Of a DNA stretch of 64,000 nt, positions 1 to 11,418 are shown in pieces. How positions within the stretch are numbered: position 1 is the stretch's first letter; the number at the start of each line of letters is the position of its first letter. Origin of the DNA: Lasiosphaeris hirsuta (Eukaryota; Ascomycota; Sordariomycetes; Sordariales; Lasiosphaeriaceae). The notes beneath the pieces were generated by a model, which worked only from the letters and a program-made list of their open reading frames with translations, made no database searches and was not told the DNA's origin. The stretch covers positions 310,001-374,000 of the forward strand of contig JAUKUA010000004.1 in the NCBI GenBank assembly GCA_030549175.1, written 5' to 3'. The position numbers were made by a program, and so were the translations under genes.

Positions 1-152
1 GTATCTCCACGGGTGATTACATACCGTCCGATATAGGACAATGTAAAGTTAACCTTGCCGTAGACCTTCTGCATAGTTGGCAAGACAAGTTCGCGCAAGC
101 AGTCCTAAAAACCAGCCAGATTAGTCTCGGGAGAACCGTAGCCCGGGGCCTG

Positions 153-189
<37 letters not shown>

Positions 190-448
190 CGTTTACCCTG
201 GCATCGGGGCATTTGCTCATAATGTGCGCCTCGAGAGGAACGACGGCGGCCACGGAGTGCGGCAGTGGCAGGGAATGTGTCCTGCTATCCCATCGGTCTG
301 CTGCGAAGCCGAACCGGGACAGCGCCTGAATATGGAAGTAGCCATAGAAGCCCAACGCGACTAGAGCGAGGGCCAGCAGAGGCCGGCTGCGACGGGTGGG
401 AAGGGGTCCCCGGAGAGGCGACATGGAGCGCGGCTGTTTCTCGTCCAT
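1..448 (-). CDS. GILT-like thiol reductase, N-terminal part (partial at left edge)
   Basis: This looks like the start of a gamma-interferon-inducible lysosomal thiol reductase (GILT)-type protein, a thioredoxin-like family acting in the secretory or vacuolar pathway. The first ATG is at 448; an upstream in-frame GTG is not a likely start. Residues about 24-40 are hydrophobic and form a signal anchor behind a basic, Pro-rich N-terminus. Exon 1 (448-197) ends in SKCPDAR. An intron at 196-105 joins it in phase 0 to exon 2 (104-25), which begins DCLRELVLP and has a GTATGT donor at 24. The joined Cys-containing segment after the membrane anchor matches the start of the fungal GILT domain as I know it. 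The intron holds a 34-nt T run on the coding strand. The rest of the gene lies outside the window. It is divergent from the sugar-kinase gene. The family call is moderately sure; substrate and location are inferred. Confidence 0.68.
153..186. repeat. A34/T34 homopolymer inside the GILT-like intron
   Basis: A run of 34 A residues on the + strand, read as T34 on the coding strand. It begins about 10 nt after the intron donor and ends directly before a CAG trinucleotide. Confidence 0.95.
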
Positions 449-1532
449 CACCTCGTCGGGTAGCTACGGCGTCCGTGCAAGGCTGATGAGATACGCGACA
501 ATGGCAATATCCAGGAACCGATGGCGTCGTCAGCCTCTCGAGGGTGCGGGGGTGCGGGACGGATAGACGAGAGCAACGTTGGGCGACAAGAACGGTACGA
601 GAGCAGGTGTTTCTTCGCCCTGTAGGAAAGGAGTGGTCGTTTCAACGGGATTCAAACTGGTGCGACGGAAGAAATACCGAAGCTGGCGAGCATTCAATCA
701 ATACCCCCAATGGCGCGTTTGCGGGGCAACCGGCGCTGGCACTATGTGGCTGGCTACAGAATAAAGAGGCCGACACCCCTTCCTGCTTCTAGAACGGCTC
801 GCTAGGAAAATAATCACCAATCGCAGTGCCGCCAGGTGCTCTGCGGAATGTCTTGCTTCCTGCCACACAGACTTGTTCTTTGCAAACTCGCTTTTTTTTC
901 TTTCTTCTCTGACGCTTTATGATGTTGCTTGCTGTATCTCTTTGGCCTCTGGTTAACGCCCCTGGTGCAAGCCAATTCATTGTGCGCAAAAGCATGGCGG
1001 CCAGGTGCCGGCAAGAGCTGCAGTACCTGGCAAAGCTAGCGTCTCACACAGACGGCGAAGACGGTCCACAGCACACCTGACACCCGTCCCGCTGGAATCC
1101 GGCGGCTTTTTGGGGCTGGGATTGGCTCCCTGGAATCAATGATACGTGACATTGAGCTCTCGAGATGAAAAAGAAGTGCGCGTTCCTGACGGATTGGACG
1201 CCCATGTCTGCCCTTTTCAATACATCTCTGACGGCCTCGACGATTCGGGCGGGGGCCATGCTCGACGATGCATGATTAGGTATTACAACACCTCTCGCTC
1301 GCTCTCCGCGCTGTTTGCTGTTTTTGCCCTCTGCTTGGCTTCGAATTGGATCAAACGCCTGACCGGTTTTGGTCGCGTCAGCCCTCAGCTCCGGCTCCAG
1401 CGACCCGACACTCGCTTTCCGTCCAACCCGCCATGCCACGACGGGCGGACCAGGTGCAATAATACGGTGCAATACGACGCCGTAGTTAGACAGACATTTT
1501 AGATTTCTTGGGCTTTGTCTATTCCCGGCGCA
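449..1532. other. Divergent intergenic region, GILT-like / sugar kinase
   Basis: About 1.1 kb between two divergently transcribed genes, so it should hold both promoters. Open frames here are short and look random. A T-rich patch lies near 891-903. I see no RNA gene or repeat. Confidence 0.6.
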
Positions 1533-3231
1533 ATGGCGGCTGCTGCGGCCGACGTGCACGCTTTCCTAAAGCCGCTCTCCTTCGAGTTTGAGTCCGCCGT
1601 CAGCCTCTCGCAGGAACTCGCCCTCGCCTTCAAGCACCTCTCAGCTCAGTCACTGTCCCAATTCCTGCCCACACCCATCTCGGAGTCGATATTGAGACAT
1701 GCCGCAGCCTCTTCTCGTGGACGGTAAGTTGGCGGCTTGAGTCTGGTGACATCTCAACGTATCCCGTGCAAACATAGCGCTGACTCGACTCGACGCCCAG
1801 CTTCCTTGCCATCGACATGTAAGTCAGGTCTGCTCCGTCGCCGCTCACACAGCTTCTGACGTCGGGAACAGCGGTGGCACGAATCTGCGAGTGGCCTTCA
1901 TTGAGCTGTTGGGCGGTTCCGACTCCTCGATATCCTCCCAAGCGAGTGCCAGCTCGCAATGGACAGGTCAAGGTGCAAACCGGCTGGAGCGTCACCTCGA
2001 GCACTCATGGCCCATTCATAATCACCTAAAGAACGAGAACCCTGAAAGCTTGTTTTCCTGGATTGGCAGCCAGGTTGCCCAGGTCGTCCGCAGAGGTTGC
2101 GAGCTCTTCATGCTGACCCCCGGCGACGAGCTGCCCATGGGCGTCACCTTCAGCTTCCCCATGAAGCAGAAGTCGCTCTCAGAGGCAGCACTCATGCCGA
2201 TGGGCAAGGGCTTCGCCATAACTTCCAGTTTGGATCTCGGAGACCACCTGATGAAGGGCTATGAGAAGCACCGGACCCCAGACATGCCGCACATCAAGAT
2301 TGCCGCCATCTCCAACGACGCCGTCGCCACGCTCGTTTCGTTTGTCTACCAGTTCCCGGCCGAGCCCGACCAAAAGGCCGTCATGGGTCTCATCGTCGGC
2401 ACCGGCTGCAACGCCACAATCCCCCTCAAGCTGAGCAGCCTGCACGCGAGCAAGCGGCCCGGCGCCATCAGCGTGCTGGACGGGCAGGACGGGGCCGATG
2501 TCAAGATCGCCGTCAACACCGAGTGGAGCATCAACGGCTCGGCCCCCCCGCTGCGCAACTACGGCTTCGTCACCCCCTGGGACGAGCAGCTGGATCGGGC
2601 GGGCGAGGCGCCCGGCTTCCAGCCCCTCGAGTACATGACCGCGGGCAGGTATCTCGGCGAGCTGGCGCGCATCATCTTTGTCGACGCCCTCACCGACTTA
2701 CTGGAGGTGCCCGTGGACAGTTTGCCGGCCAAGCTGCGGCAGCGGTTCGGCATGACGACCACGTTCATTAGCCACTACTACCCGAGGAGCACAGCAGGCA
2801 AGCCTCTAGACCAGCTGCGGGGCGAGTTCCCGGCCGGCGAGAGCGGGGGGGCGACGCCGCTGATCTGGACAGACCACCACGCCTTCGTCCTGTGGCTGAT
2901 CGTGACCGCCATTGAGCGCCGAGCGTCTACCATTGTTGCCGCGGCGACGGTGGCACTCCTACGATGCGCAGGCGAGATCCCCGACCCGCTGAACCCTGCC
3001 TCGATGGCAGATGACGGCGTGAAGGAGTTGGTCGTCGGCTACACGGGCGGGTGTATACAGCATTTCCACAACTACTTGGAGCACACGCAGACTGCCATCA
3101 ACAGGATACTGTCTGACGACTTCTCGCCACAGTCGCCTCCGGTGGGTGTTACCTTGAGGCCCTGCCATGACGGTGGCATCACGGGAGCGGGCATCTTGGT
3201 ACCTGCGGCTCTTGCGAGCCATGTCGCATAA
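1533..3231 (+). CDS. Hexokinase-family sugar kinase, N-acetylglucosamine-kinase type favoured
   Basis: An ATP-dependent sugar kinase of the eukaryotic hexokinase family, 522 residues from three exons: 1533-1723, an 18-nt microexon 1801-1818, and 1872-3231. Splicing restores FLAIDIGGTNLRVAF, the phosphate-1 loop. Later motifs include VTFSFP and ISNDAVATL, which keeps the catalytic Asp where hexokinases have NDTVGTL. GLIVGTGCN, NTEW and FQPLEYMTAGRYLGEL follow. The last segment resembles fungal GlcNAc kinases (Candida Nag5/Hxk1, HXK3 of filamentous fungi) more than glucose-type hexokinases, where I would expect SGMYLGE. If so, it phosphorylates GlcNAc in chitin-derived sugar catabolism. No other GlcNAc-catabolic gene is in the window. 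An atypical regulatory hexokinase (HxkC/HxkD class) is the main alternative. The ATG at 1533 is the first in frame and is followed by GCG, in good context. Confidence 0.75.
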
Positions 3232-3818
3232 AGTGTGCGCCCGTGGGTGGCTATGTGCGATGTTTATGGACGTTGACCATCACGAGAGGCGACGAGACGA
3301 GCAAAAGTTCATGTTCTGGGCCTATGGGAGTGACTGCGTAGACCGAGGGTTGCCACCGTTATGGATCAGTAGTTTTGTTTCATAAAACCAGAAATAAATG
3401 AAACCTCCCTTTCAAAGACAGTGACATGTTTTTTTTTTCATACTCAATTTTCATTGAAGCCTAGTTGAAGCTCGGTCAGGCAGCCTCCCTGCAACCCTAG
3501 CTTCAGGGGGGTCAGGTGTTGGGGGAATTGGAGCAACCCCACTGCCAGCTCCCCCCTGCCAGCTCCCCTTCCGCAGCCACTGATAAAATCGTGCCTCGGC
3601 AAATGTGCCCCTGCGTCGATCGCGGCCGGAGCCCAAACCTCAGCGCGGCACGTCACCTTCAACATCACGAGCTCCCCTTCATTCACTTCCGCACCTCCCC
3701 CCCCCCCCATCGCCAACCACCACCACCACCACCACCACCGCTACCACTGCCGCCGCCGCCGAACAAACAAACAAGCCCCAATGTAACACCACCAGCCCAC
3801 CCTCACAAACAAACGAAA
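3232..3818. other. Intergenic region with PEX12 promoter and leader
   Basis: It holds the 3' end of the sugar-kinase gene and the 5' leader of PEX12. Low-complexity elements are a T run near 3429, a C run near 3697-3708 and a CCA/CCG-rich tract at about 3717-3763. The PEX12 frame is open upstream to 3516, but that stretch is Pro/Ser low complexity and I take it as untranslated. Confidence 0.55.
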
Positions 3819-5123
3819 ATGGAATTCGTCACCGCCCTCCGGGGCACCTTTGATGACGGCAAGCCCTCGCTCTTCGAGCTCCTCTCAGAAGCCCAACTGG
3901 CCGCCCTCCTCCCACCCACCCTCCGCTACCTGCTCACGGTCGCGACCCACCGGTACCCGCGGCACCTGCTGCGGGTGCTCAACCGGTTCGACGAGCTGTA
4001 CGCGCTGGCGGCGCTGCTGGTCGAGCGGCACTACCTGCGGACGCGCGGCGGGGCCTTCACCGAGCACTTCTACGGGCTCAAGCGGGAGAAGGCGCTGGCG
4101 GCCGAGGTGCCACGGGCGGCGGCGCGGGCGCCGGGGGTCGTGCGCGACGTGCTCGCGCTCAGCCGCGCCGATGTCTGGCGGAACCTGGCCGTCGTGGTCG
4201 GCGTGCCGTACGTCAAGCGCAAGCTGGACGAGGCGTACGAGGTGGACGCGCCCCGCGCGCTGCTGGGCGCGGGGTACAACCAGCGCCCCGGGGCCGACGC
4301 CGGGTGGCGTGAGAGGCTGGTTTGGTACGCCCGCTGGTTCCTGCGGAATGTCTACCCCAGCGTCAACGCGGCCTACTACTTTGCCCTCATGGCCTTCAAC
4401 CTGGCGTACTTGTTCGACAACACAAAGTACCACGACCCGTTCCTGTGGCTCATCGGCACGCGCGTGCGCCGGATGGGCGCCGCCGACTACCGAGCCATCG
4501 AGACGGCGCTGGAGAAGGCCTCCCGCGGGACGGCGGCGGGCGGGCGGGCCGGCTCGGCCATGTCGCCGCGGGCAATCGGCGCGCGCATGATGGGCGGCTT
4601 GTCGCTGGTGCTGCCGACGAGCATCTTCGCGCTCAAGTTTCTCGAGTGGTGGTATGCGTCCGACTTTGCGAAGCAACTGTCGCAGAAGGCGGCCGAGAGC
4701 CTGGACCTGCCACCGCCCGTGGTGACGGGCATCGATGACAACGCTGCTGCGGGGAGGGGGAAGGCCAAGGCGCCGGAAACGACACGCGATGAGGAGGGGG
4801 TAGAGGAGGAGGGGCGCGAGAAGGCCCCCGCGGACGCGCCCATCGCGGCGTCCTCCCTCCTCCCCATCTACACCGTCCTGGCCCCCGCCGACTCGTCGCT
4901 CTGCCCCATCTGCGAAGGCGACATCACGACGGCCACGGCGTGCCAGACCGGCATTGTCTACTGCTACACTTGCATACACAAGTGGATGACAGGGGCACAC
5001 GCGCGGCAGGAACGGTTCATGGCCGACAAGGAGGGGAAATGGGAGAGCGGCGAAGGCAGGTGCGCCGTTACGGGACGGCGGGTGCTGGGCGGCACCGAGG
5101 GGCTGCGGAGGATTATGGTATAA
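3819..5123 (+). CDS. PEX12: Peroxin-12, RING E3 subunit of the peroxisomal import complex
   Basis: Pex12 is a peroxisomal membrane RING protein. With Pex2 and Pex10 it forms the ubiquitin-ligase and retrotranslocation channel that recycles the Pex5 receptor. The 434-residue single-exon protein has the Pex2/Pex12 N-terminal domain over about residues 15-310, with hydrophobic helices around [13 protein letters not shown] and [18 protein letters not shown]. An acidic linker of about 60 residues follows. The C-terminal degenerate RING begins at CPIC near residue 363, continues with ACQTG and YCYTC, and ends with CAVTGRRV. It lacks the full set of eight zinc ligands, as is usual for Pex12. I chose the ATG at 3819 because MEFVTAL starts the conserved N-terminus. 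The gene is very GC-rich (long runs of G/C third positions), which produces long antisense open frames that are not genes. Confidence 0.93.
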   Translation: MEFVTALRGTFDDGKPSLFELLSEAQLAALLPPTLRYLLTVATHRYPRHLLRVLNRFDELYALAALLVERHYLRTRGGAFTEHFYGLKREKALAAEVPRAAARAPGVVRDVLALSRADVWRNLAVVVGVPYVKRKLDEAYEVDAPRALLGAGYNQRPGADAGWRERLVWYARWFLRNVYPSVNAAYYFALMAFNLAYLFDNTKYHDPFLWLIGTRVRRMGAADYRAIETALEKASRGTAAGGRAGSAMSPRAIGARMMGGLSLVLPTSIFALKFLEWWYASDFAKQLSQKAAESLDLPPPVVTGIDDNAAAGRGKAKAPETTRDEEGVEEEGREKAPADAPIAASSLLPIYTVLAPADSSLCPICEGDITTATACQTGIVYCYTCIHKWMTGAHARQERFMADKEGKWESGEGRCAVTGRRVLGGTEGLRRIMV

Positions 5124-5659
5124 CGTCTTGTTGGAGCTTTGGTCGAGTATGTGCACTGTAGAATAGTAATGGCTTCGGGACATCATTTCAACGGCGTTCT
5201 GGGAGCGAGAGGGAAGGGCTTAGGTATAAGATACTCTTCCCCAAGTCGCATTTGGTTGACCCATACAACAACAAAATTTGCATGTATACTGGATATATCC
5301 TTTCCTGGTTTGCCTGGGTGTCCAGAACCCCCGGGTTTCCCTGAAGCTGCTTGCCTTATAGGAACAACTCGGGGCGTTTAGTGAGGCCTTGACAAAATCC
5401 AACACCTCTCCTTGGTTTTATTGATCTTGCCGTTGAGTTTCAAACAGGCCTTTTCCAATTCTAGAGAGGCGGCTCCTGAGCGGCACCAAGTACCCCCGGC
5501 CCACATTTCCACAAGACCCAACTTTCTCCTAGGCTCGCTCTCTTCATGGCTACCGATCTCTTATATTCCTATGCTATTCGTTTCCTCTATGAGCTGAGCT
5601 GTAAACGCGGCGATGCTCAACACACTGAATACATCGATTAGCACATTCCCCCCTGCATC
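5124..5659. other. Convergent 3' intergenic region, PEX12 / phosphoesterase
   Basis: About 540 bp between two convergent genes. It should hold both 3' UTRs. I see no further gene or repeat. Confidence 0.5.
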
Positions 5660-6737
5660 TCACAAGTCAACAACCGTGACCTCGTTGCTGGTCTTTCCCG
5701 TATTCCCATACATGACAGACGCGTTAACCATAAGCCCACCGTTGTTCGAACCAGGGCCGGCCATCAACCACTTCCACAATATGCTGCTGATGCCATACCA
5801 AACGACGCTGAGCGCATCCAACCAAGCCGGACACGGGAGGAAATCGCGGATCGGCCCCTTCCACGTCCTCGCCATCAGCGACTCGTATGCCTTCTGGCAC
5901 TCATCGTAGTAGACCGACTCACGGCCGTGGCCCCAGTGGACGTGGCCAAAGACGTGCAGCTTCGGCTTCACCCGCCAGACCTCTTCCAGCAGGCCGGCAC
6001 AGCCCAGCCCGAGGTCGCGGTGAAAGCGCTACCCCAAAACACGTCAGTCTTGTCCACCCATGCACTAGAGAGACGCGAGACTCACCGGTGGTGTATGCGT
6101 GACAAGAACATCCGTCTCGTCCGGAATCGCCCCCTTCCAGGGGTGCTTATCGCGGTCATACTGCAGCCTAGCCACCGAACATCAGCACCCTCTCCCCCCA
6201 GGGGCCCCAAGGGGGGGTTGTCAAAACTCACGCGTGACTCTCACCCCCACACCGCGGCACCGCCCCATCGCCATAAACATTCAGCCTCCTCCCCCCCTTG
6301 AACTCCAACGTCACCATCTCCCCCCTCAAATACCTCGCCCCCCTCAAATCCACCGTCCCCACCCTCAACCTCTCATCAAACCACCCGTCATGATTCCCCG
6401 CCACGAGCACCTTCTCAGCATGCGGCAGCCCCGCCAACCAGTCCACCATCCCCTGCACCCCTTCCGCGCTCCCATCCCCCGACAGGTCACCGGCGTGGAT
6501 GAGCAGGTCGCCGTCGGGAACATCCACATCACGGTTACCATGCGTGTCGCTCAGACACACGACGCGGATGGGAGGCTTGCCGGGGGGCGGGCGGAAGGGG
6601 GCACCGCGCAGCAGCAGGATGGCGGCGTAGAGGCGGGCGACGGCCCAGGCGAGCGGGGAGGCGAGCAGGGCGTCGAGCAGGGTCGGGGGCTCCCAGGGGC
6701 TGGGGCGGCGGAGGCCCAAGAGGGTGAGGAGGCCCAT
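5660..6737 (-). CDS. Calcineurin-like metallophosphoesterase
   Basis: A dinuclear-metal phosphoesterase of the fungal Ser/Thr-phosphatase-like family. The substrate is unknown. Three exons (6737-6232, 6167-6086, 6028-5660) give 318 residues with all phases matching. Metal-binding motifs appear in order: LSDTHGN (D, H), GDLSGDG (GD), AGNHD (GNHD), then, across the spliced exons, VTHTPP and FGHVHWG (GHxH). The N-terminal 35 residues are amphipathic to hydrophobic and could be a membrane anchor. A hydrophobic patch also occurs near residues 275-290 (VVWYGISSILWKWLM). The ATG at 6735-6737 is the first in frame, and a (CA)n tract lies just upstream of it. The gene is convergent with PEX12. The family call is firm; the biological role is not known. 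Confidence 0.86.
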
Positions 6738-6772
6738 TTCTTCTTGGTTGGCCTGCCGGGATATTGCGAATT

Positions 6773-6774
<2 letters not shown>

Positions 6775-6817
<43 letters not shown>
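6775..6817. repeat. (GT)21 dinucleotide microsatellite
   Basis: A 43-nt uninterrupted GT tract on the + strand, (CA)n on the strand of the phosphoesterase. It ends 37 nt upstream of that gene's ATG, so it probably lies in its leader or core promoter. Confidence 0.97.
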
Positions 6818-6818
<1 letters not shown>

Positions 6819-7382
6819 CTGTTTTCACTGTCAAAGGAGCGTGATGGTGGTGGTGGTTTGGGCCGCCTTCATCTCATGCTCGCTGGTGGAAAAAAGACAA
6901 TGCTGCCCTGCGAGGAGCCAATGCCAGCACTGTCGGGACACTGGTTGGCGATTCGACAAGATGCGGTTCTCGGAAGCTGAGCCGAGGAGCACAAGTCGCC
7001 AGTCTGCCCCCTGCCCCGCATGACAGGAAGCTTAACCTAACCGCATAATGTGCAGGAGCTATGACGTCTGACGCCGGCTTACTGGGAACCCCCAAAGCAG
7101 TGCGATCAAGGGAGTTGCACAAACTCCACTACACATTTGTTTACTTGCCCTATTCTACATGCCATAGAGATGTTCAACTTGTCAGAATATATATATATAT
7201 ACACAGAATGTACAAAAAACACAAGCAACCCCCAGCGGCCCATGAAACACACCGTCTTCCCAACGCCACCGACTCCAACCCCCTCAAAACCCAATGCAGC
7301 GCCCAAGAATCAATGCCATGATACAAAACAACCTGATGGAAAATCCTACCCCTACTATTTGCAAGCGCAGCGCATAAAAGTC
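6818..7382. other. Intergenic region between phosphoesterase and EMP70
   Basis: Promoter region of the minus-strand phosphoesterase and 3' UTR of the minus-strand EMP70 gene. It includes a short (AT)7-like tract at about 7188-7201. No gene seen. Confidence 0.5.
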
Positions 7383-9697
7383 TCAATCGGCCTTGATCGC
7401 TCTGCAAATTCACACACACAGGTCAGCAAACCGCACCCAACACCGCCTCCAGGGACAAGACTTACCCATATATCCTCCTCACAAACGCATACGCCGTTAG
7501 GAACCCCACTGTACCCGTCAACAGCCCGTACACACAGCACGCCATGAAGCTGTAGCTGAAGAACAGCAAGCTGCTCAGCACCCCGGTGATGTGCAGCTTG
7601 GCAAAGTAGTACCACACGCAGTACACAAACACCCACGCCGCGCTGCCCCCGCCCACGAAGAAGCTCTGCCACCACCAATGGTAGTTCTCCGAGCACAGCT
7701 GGATATAGATTGTCACCACCGTCACCTCGGCAATGGTCACGATCAGGATGGTCGACACCACCGTCAGGAACCCAAACACGTAGTAGTAGCCGCTCTTGTC
7801 TTGCCACACGCTCTGGAACACAAATAGCAGCTCAATGAAGATGACCGCAAACGGGATCAATCCCGCCAGCAGCGCCGTCCTCAGCCCCTTGGTATACCAC
7901 GCTTGCTTGGGCGGTAGCTGTCTCGGGATGCTACTCGTCTTGGTAGGGTGTTCCCACGTACCGGCCCGTACAAAGCCATACCACGATCCGACGTAAACGA
8001 GCGGCACTTGAACACACAGAAACAGAAACACGATGGCGACCAGGGTCCCGAAAGGAATGGCCGTGCTCGATGCCTGTGCCCAAACAAACAGGTTCAGCAC
8101 GAAGACGATGCCGAAGAGGAGTCCCGGAAACAGCACAGCCGTGACCACCGTGTTGCGCCGCCAGTCCTGTCCGCCAAACGTCTTGAAGACGCGCGACGAA
8201 AAGTATCCAGAGAAGAGCCCGGCAAAGATAAATAGGCCGATGCCGAAGCTGATAAAGCCACCGCGGAAACTCGGGTTCAATATTCCGATTGCGCTCAGTA
8301 GTACCAAGCCCATAGCCATGAAGAGGAGCTGCATGCCGGACCCGACCAAAGGGGCTAGCAATTGCCCATTGCGGGGATTCCGGAACACGTCGGCGTGCAA
8401 CATCTTCCAGCCCGTGACGTCCTCGAGGGCTTCGTCTTCAGACGACATGTCACCACTGTCCAAGCCAGGCTCGCCCACCTGCTCCAGCAGGCCTATAGTC
8501 TTCTCCCTCGGTGTCTGCAAGCCTGATCCGCCCCCTGACCTGCGCTTGCGACCGACGCGGGACTTGCTCTCTTCAGCGGATGCTGCCGACGCTTCCCTGT
8601 AGCTCTTGATGTCGGTTCGGATCGTCCTCGCCAGGATCATAAGCACAATGCCGGTCAGTAGGCCACAGATGATAAGAGAGTTCACGATTGCTAGCCAGTG
8701 AATCTTGGATCCTTCCTCCTGATTGACAAAGTAAAGATCCCATCGCCGGCTCCACTCGATCGAGTTGTCTTCTCGGAAGTAAACCGAATATGTGTATGGA
8801 GCTGTCAGCGTAGCGTCGTCGTCGAGCGATTCGTCATCCTCGGGGTAGTAAGAAGAGTGGGGATACTGGATAGAAAGCTCCGTCGTCTTGTTGGGGGCGA
8901 TGTACAGCTCAAAGTTTTGGTCAATATCGTGCAGTTCAGCGGGGCAGCCCTTGTCATCTCGCGGGTTATTGGGGCCGATGCTCTTGGTGTAGACTTCGAA
9001 TCCCACCACGACCTTGCCCCCGTTGTCTCCAGCTTTGCCCGGGGCCCGGCGATACCTAATGACGATGGTGTGGTGATTATTGAGGAAATACCGCGGCCTT
9101 CCGGATGAGTTGTCAGTGTACCCCAGCTTGAAGCCGGCGGCGTAGTATTTGCGCGTCTTGTCCACCGTTACGAAGCTTGTTGCGCCGGGGAGGTTGTCAA
9201 CGATCCACTCAACCACGTATCCATCTCGGATCATGTTGCGCGCGCGGTGAAGGTCTTTGCGTGTAACCTGCTGGTTGCACAAGAAGGCGCACCCATTATC
9301 GTGCTTCATGGCCAGCTCCATATCGGACACGGTGATGCGGTCGCCGCGCAGAATTTCACCCAAGTTCAGAGGAATGTTCTGGCCGCTGAGTAGACCTGCG
9401 CCGTGATGCTGGCCTGTTGGTGGGCACACGAAGGGGAGATCGTAGAAGGCATATTGCAGCTGTGTGTTGTCCGAGTAGACCTTATTGACCAAGAGCGGGA
9501 TTTGCTCGTTGTCCTTGTAGCTTTTAATTGACCAGCCTATTGTCCGACGTTAATCAATGCCTTGTTCTGCTCCTTGTCAAGGCCGCAGTAGGATGCATAC
9601 CGGGAATGTAGAAAGCTTCAGACACCCGACAGAGGCAGAGCACCACGGCGAACACGATCCACCGCAACCCGAGGGTATCTCCAGTTGAGATCGCCAT
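7383..9697 (-). CDS. EMP70: EMP70 / TM9 superfamily endomembrane protein (nonaspanin)
   Basis: Nonaspanins are Golgi/endosome membrane proteins with a large lumenal domain and nine membrane segments. They act in sorting, adhesion and copper or cell-wall homeostasis. Three exons (9697-9601, 9536-7466, 7401-7383) give 728 residues. The N-terminus is a signal peptide ending near VSEA, followed by FYIPGWSIK. The lumenal part holds typical TM9 motifs: LPFVCPP, GEILRGDRI and the conserved CxxxC near GCAFLC. The membrane domain starts at WLAIVNSLIICGLLTGIV and continues through GWMKML-like and QVPLVYVGSW-type motifs. The last coding exon is only 19 nt and adds the conserved C-terminus ending IKAD, which carries the KxD/E COPI-binding signal of the family. 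Fungal databases often call this protein endosomal P24A. An acidic, Ser-rich loop sits between TM1 and TM2. Confidence 0.93.
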
Positions 9698-11418
9698 CGT
9701 ATGGCCAGTCGTGTGCAGTGCTGTCCGTGCTGTCCTCCTCCAGGCCTAATTCACCAAGACGACGGTCCGGTCAGCGCATCAATTGTAACCGGGGTCCGGA
9801 TCGATCGGTCAATCCAAGCAGGCGGCAGAGAATGCGGGGCCGTAAGCCGTCGGCTGTCGGTCTCGGCGGAACGTGAGACAGAGGAAAAGGCGTCGTTGTT
9901 GGTGTCGCCGTGCCGCAGTTAGAGATCGTGGGGAGAATAAGGAAATTGGAAACGAGTGTAATCGGCACCAAGTGCCGCGGTGTGCGTTAGCGGAGGGGTG
10001 CGAGGTGTGAAAAGAAATGTGGCGTAAAGGGGTCGCTCGTTCGGGTCCCAGACAACACAAAGTCAACACAATGGGTCGCGGGAGAGCCGGCCGATGGCGT
10101 CGGGGGCTGGTTGCTGGTTTGCTGTGTCGGTGGTGTGTTGACAAGTTTTAGTTGGCTTCTACTGTCCGGTTTGCGCTATAGTGTTCGTGGCAATGAAGAG
10201 AGAGGTTGATGGCCGAAGTCTATCGACGGGATTAATCCGATCCCCATTCACGTTTGCGTCTTGGTGCTAAAGTGGTCTCAGCTGCGAGGTATGTACCTCT
10301 CCGGTTCTCTCTTGCGGGACGCTACAACGCTAAATTTAGCCGGCTCAGCGTCCCCACTTCTCCCCGAGCCCCGTCTCAGCAACACGGGCCAATGTCGATC
10401 ATTGTCAACTGCGACTGTTGAGATTCTGAGACTCGTCGGCACTTTCACAAGACATTCGCAAGTGTGCGGCGGGGTACGAGTATAAGATGGGGTTTCTGGT
10501 ACGCTTCCGAATAAGAGTGCCACGCCCTGCCTCAGCAATCCCGTGGAGTTGAGGATGGCGTATCCAAGCGGTGGTCAATTCGAGAGAATGAGATTCACCC
10601 TCGTTATTTTTCCACAAGTTACCTACCTAATCTTTTTTGCCCATATATGAATGCAATGCCCTTTTCAAGATGTATTTTATCCTTCCCTACCAATTCCACA
10701 CAAACAAAGTCAGCTTCAAGTAACCGCTCTAGAGTTTTTGTGCGACAATTAGCTCTCTTGATTATTACGAGAGACAATCGACTGCCTGACTGCGACCAGC
10801 CCGAACCGTCCAGACTGTGTACTAGATACCGAGCTGTGTTCCTGTCACAGCTTCTCGTATACACAAACCACTTCTGTCATGTTCCCAATGTGCTGTCCGA
10901 CCATGCCACGACATATTGTTGAACCAAGACTCGAGCCCCCCGGTACGGGGCAGGTAGCGTGGATAAGGTAGGTACGGAACTACTTGAACATACCCGTTTC
11001 CCATTCTCCGCTCTGCCTGCCGTGGCATCAGGTATTTCTCGAATTCGCTGTCTCGTGTTTTTAGGAAGTATTTAGTTAGTTATGGTCTCAAAAGTCTTGG
11101 GCGTTGTCTCGTCAACGAGGAGAGTGTGTATCATGGCGTTGAAGTTTTGATTGATGTACTAGAAAAATTTGCCAGAAAGAAACAAGGGTATATATAGCCT
11201 CCCATACCAGATATACAACCCCCATTCTAAATGTTGAAAGAAACATCCACGTCCTAACATTTTGATATCCGCCCACTTCCGAGCATACACATGCCATCAC
11301 AGTGTACCCCTTTTGTCGCCATCCAGCATTGGTATCCAAGAGGGAATATGACATAAATGAAAAAGGAAAAAAAGAGACCGCCCCATTAAACGCCCCAAAA
11401 CACCATGCATTATCACTC
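9698..11418. other. Gene-free stretch upstream of EMP70
   Basis: About 1.7 kb. The right part is probably the 3' UTR of the arrestin-like gene, and the left part the EMP70 promoter. All open frames are short and of mixed composition, with no recognisable motif. Several TAGGTA/TACCTA hexamers occur near 10950-10975. Confidence 0.5.

Noticed and set aside
3516..3818. N-terminal extension of the PEX12 frame
   Set aside because: The extra 101 residues are Pro/Ser low complexity and encoded by CCA/CCG repeats. The conserved N-terminus begins at the ATG at 3819.
3885..5186. 433-codon open frame antisense to PEX12
   Set aside because: It lies wholly opposite a clear PEX12 gene. Its Arg/Pro/Gly-rich composition is what GC-rich third positions give on the other strand.
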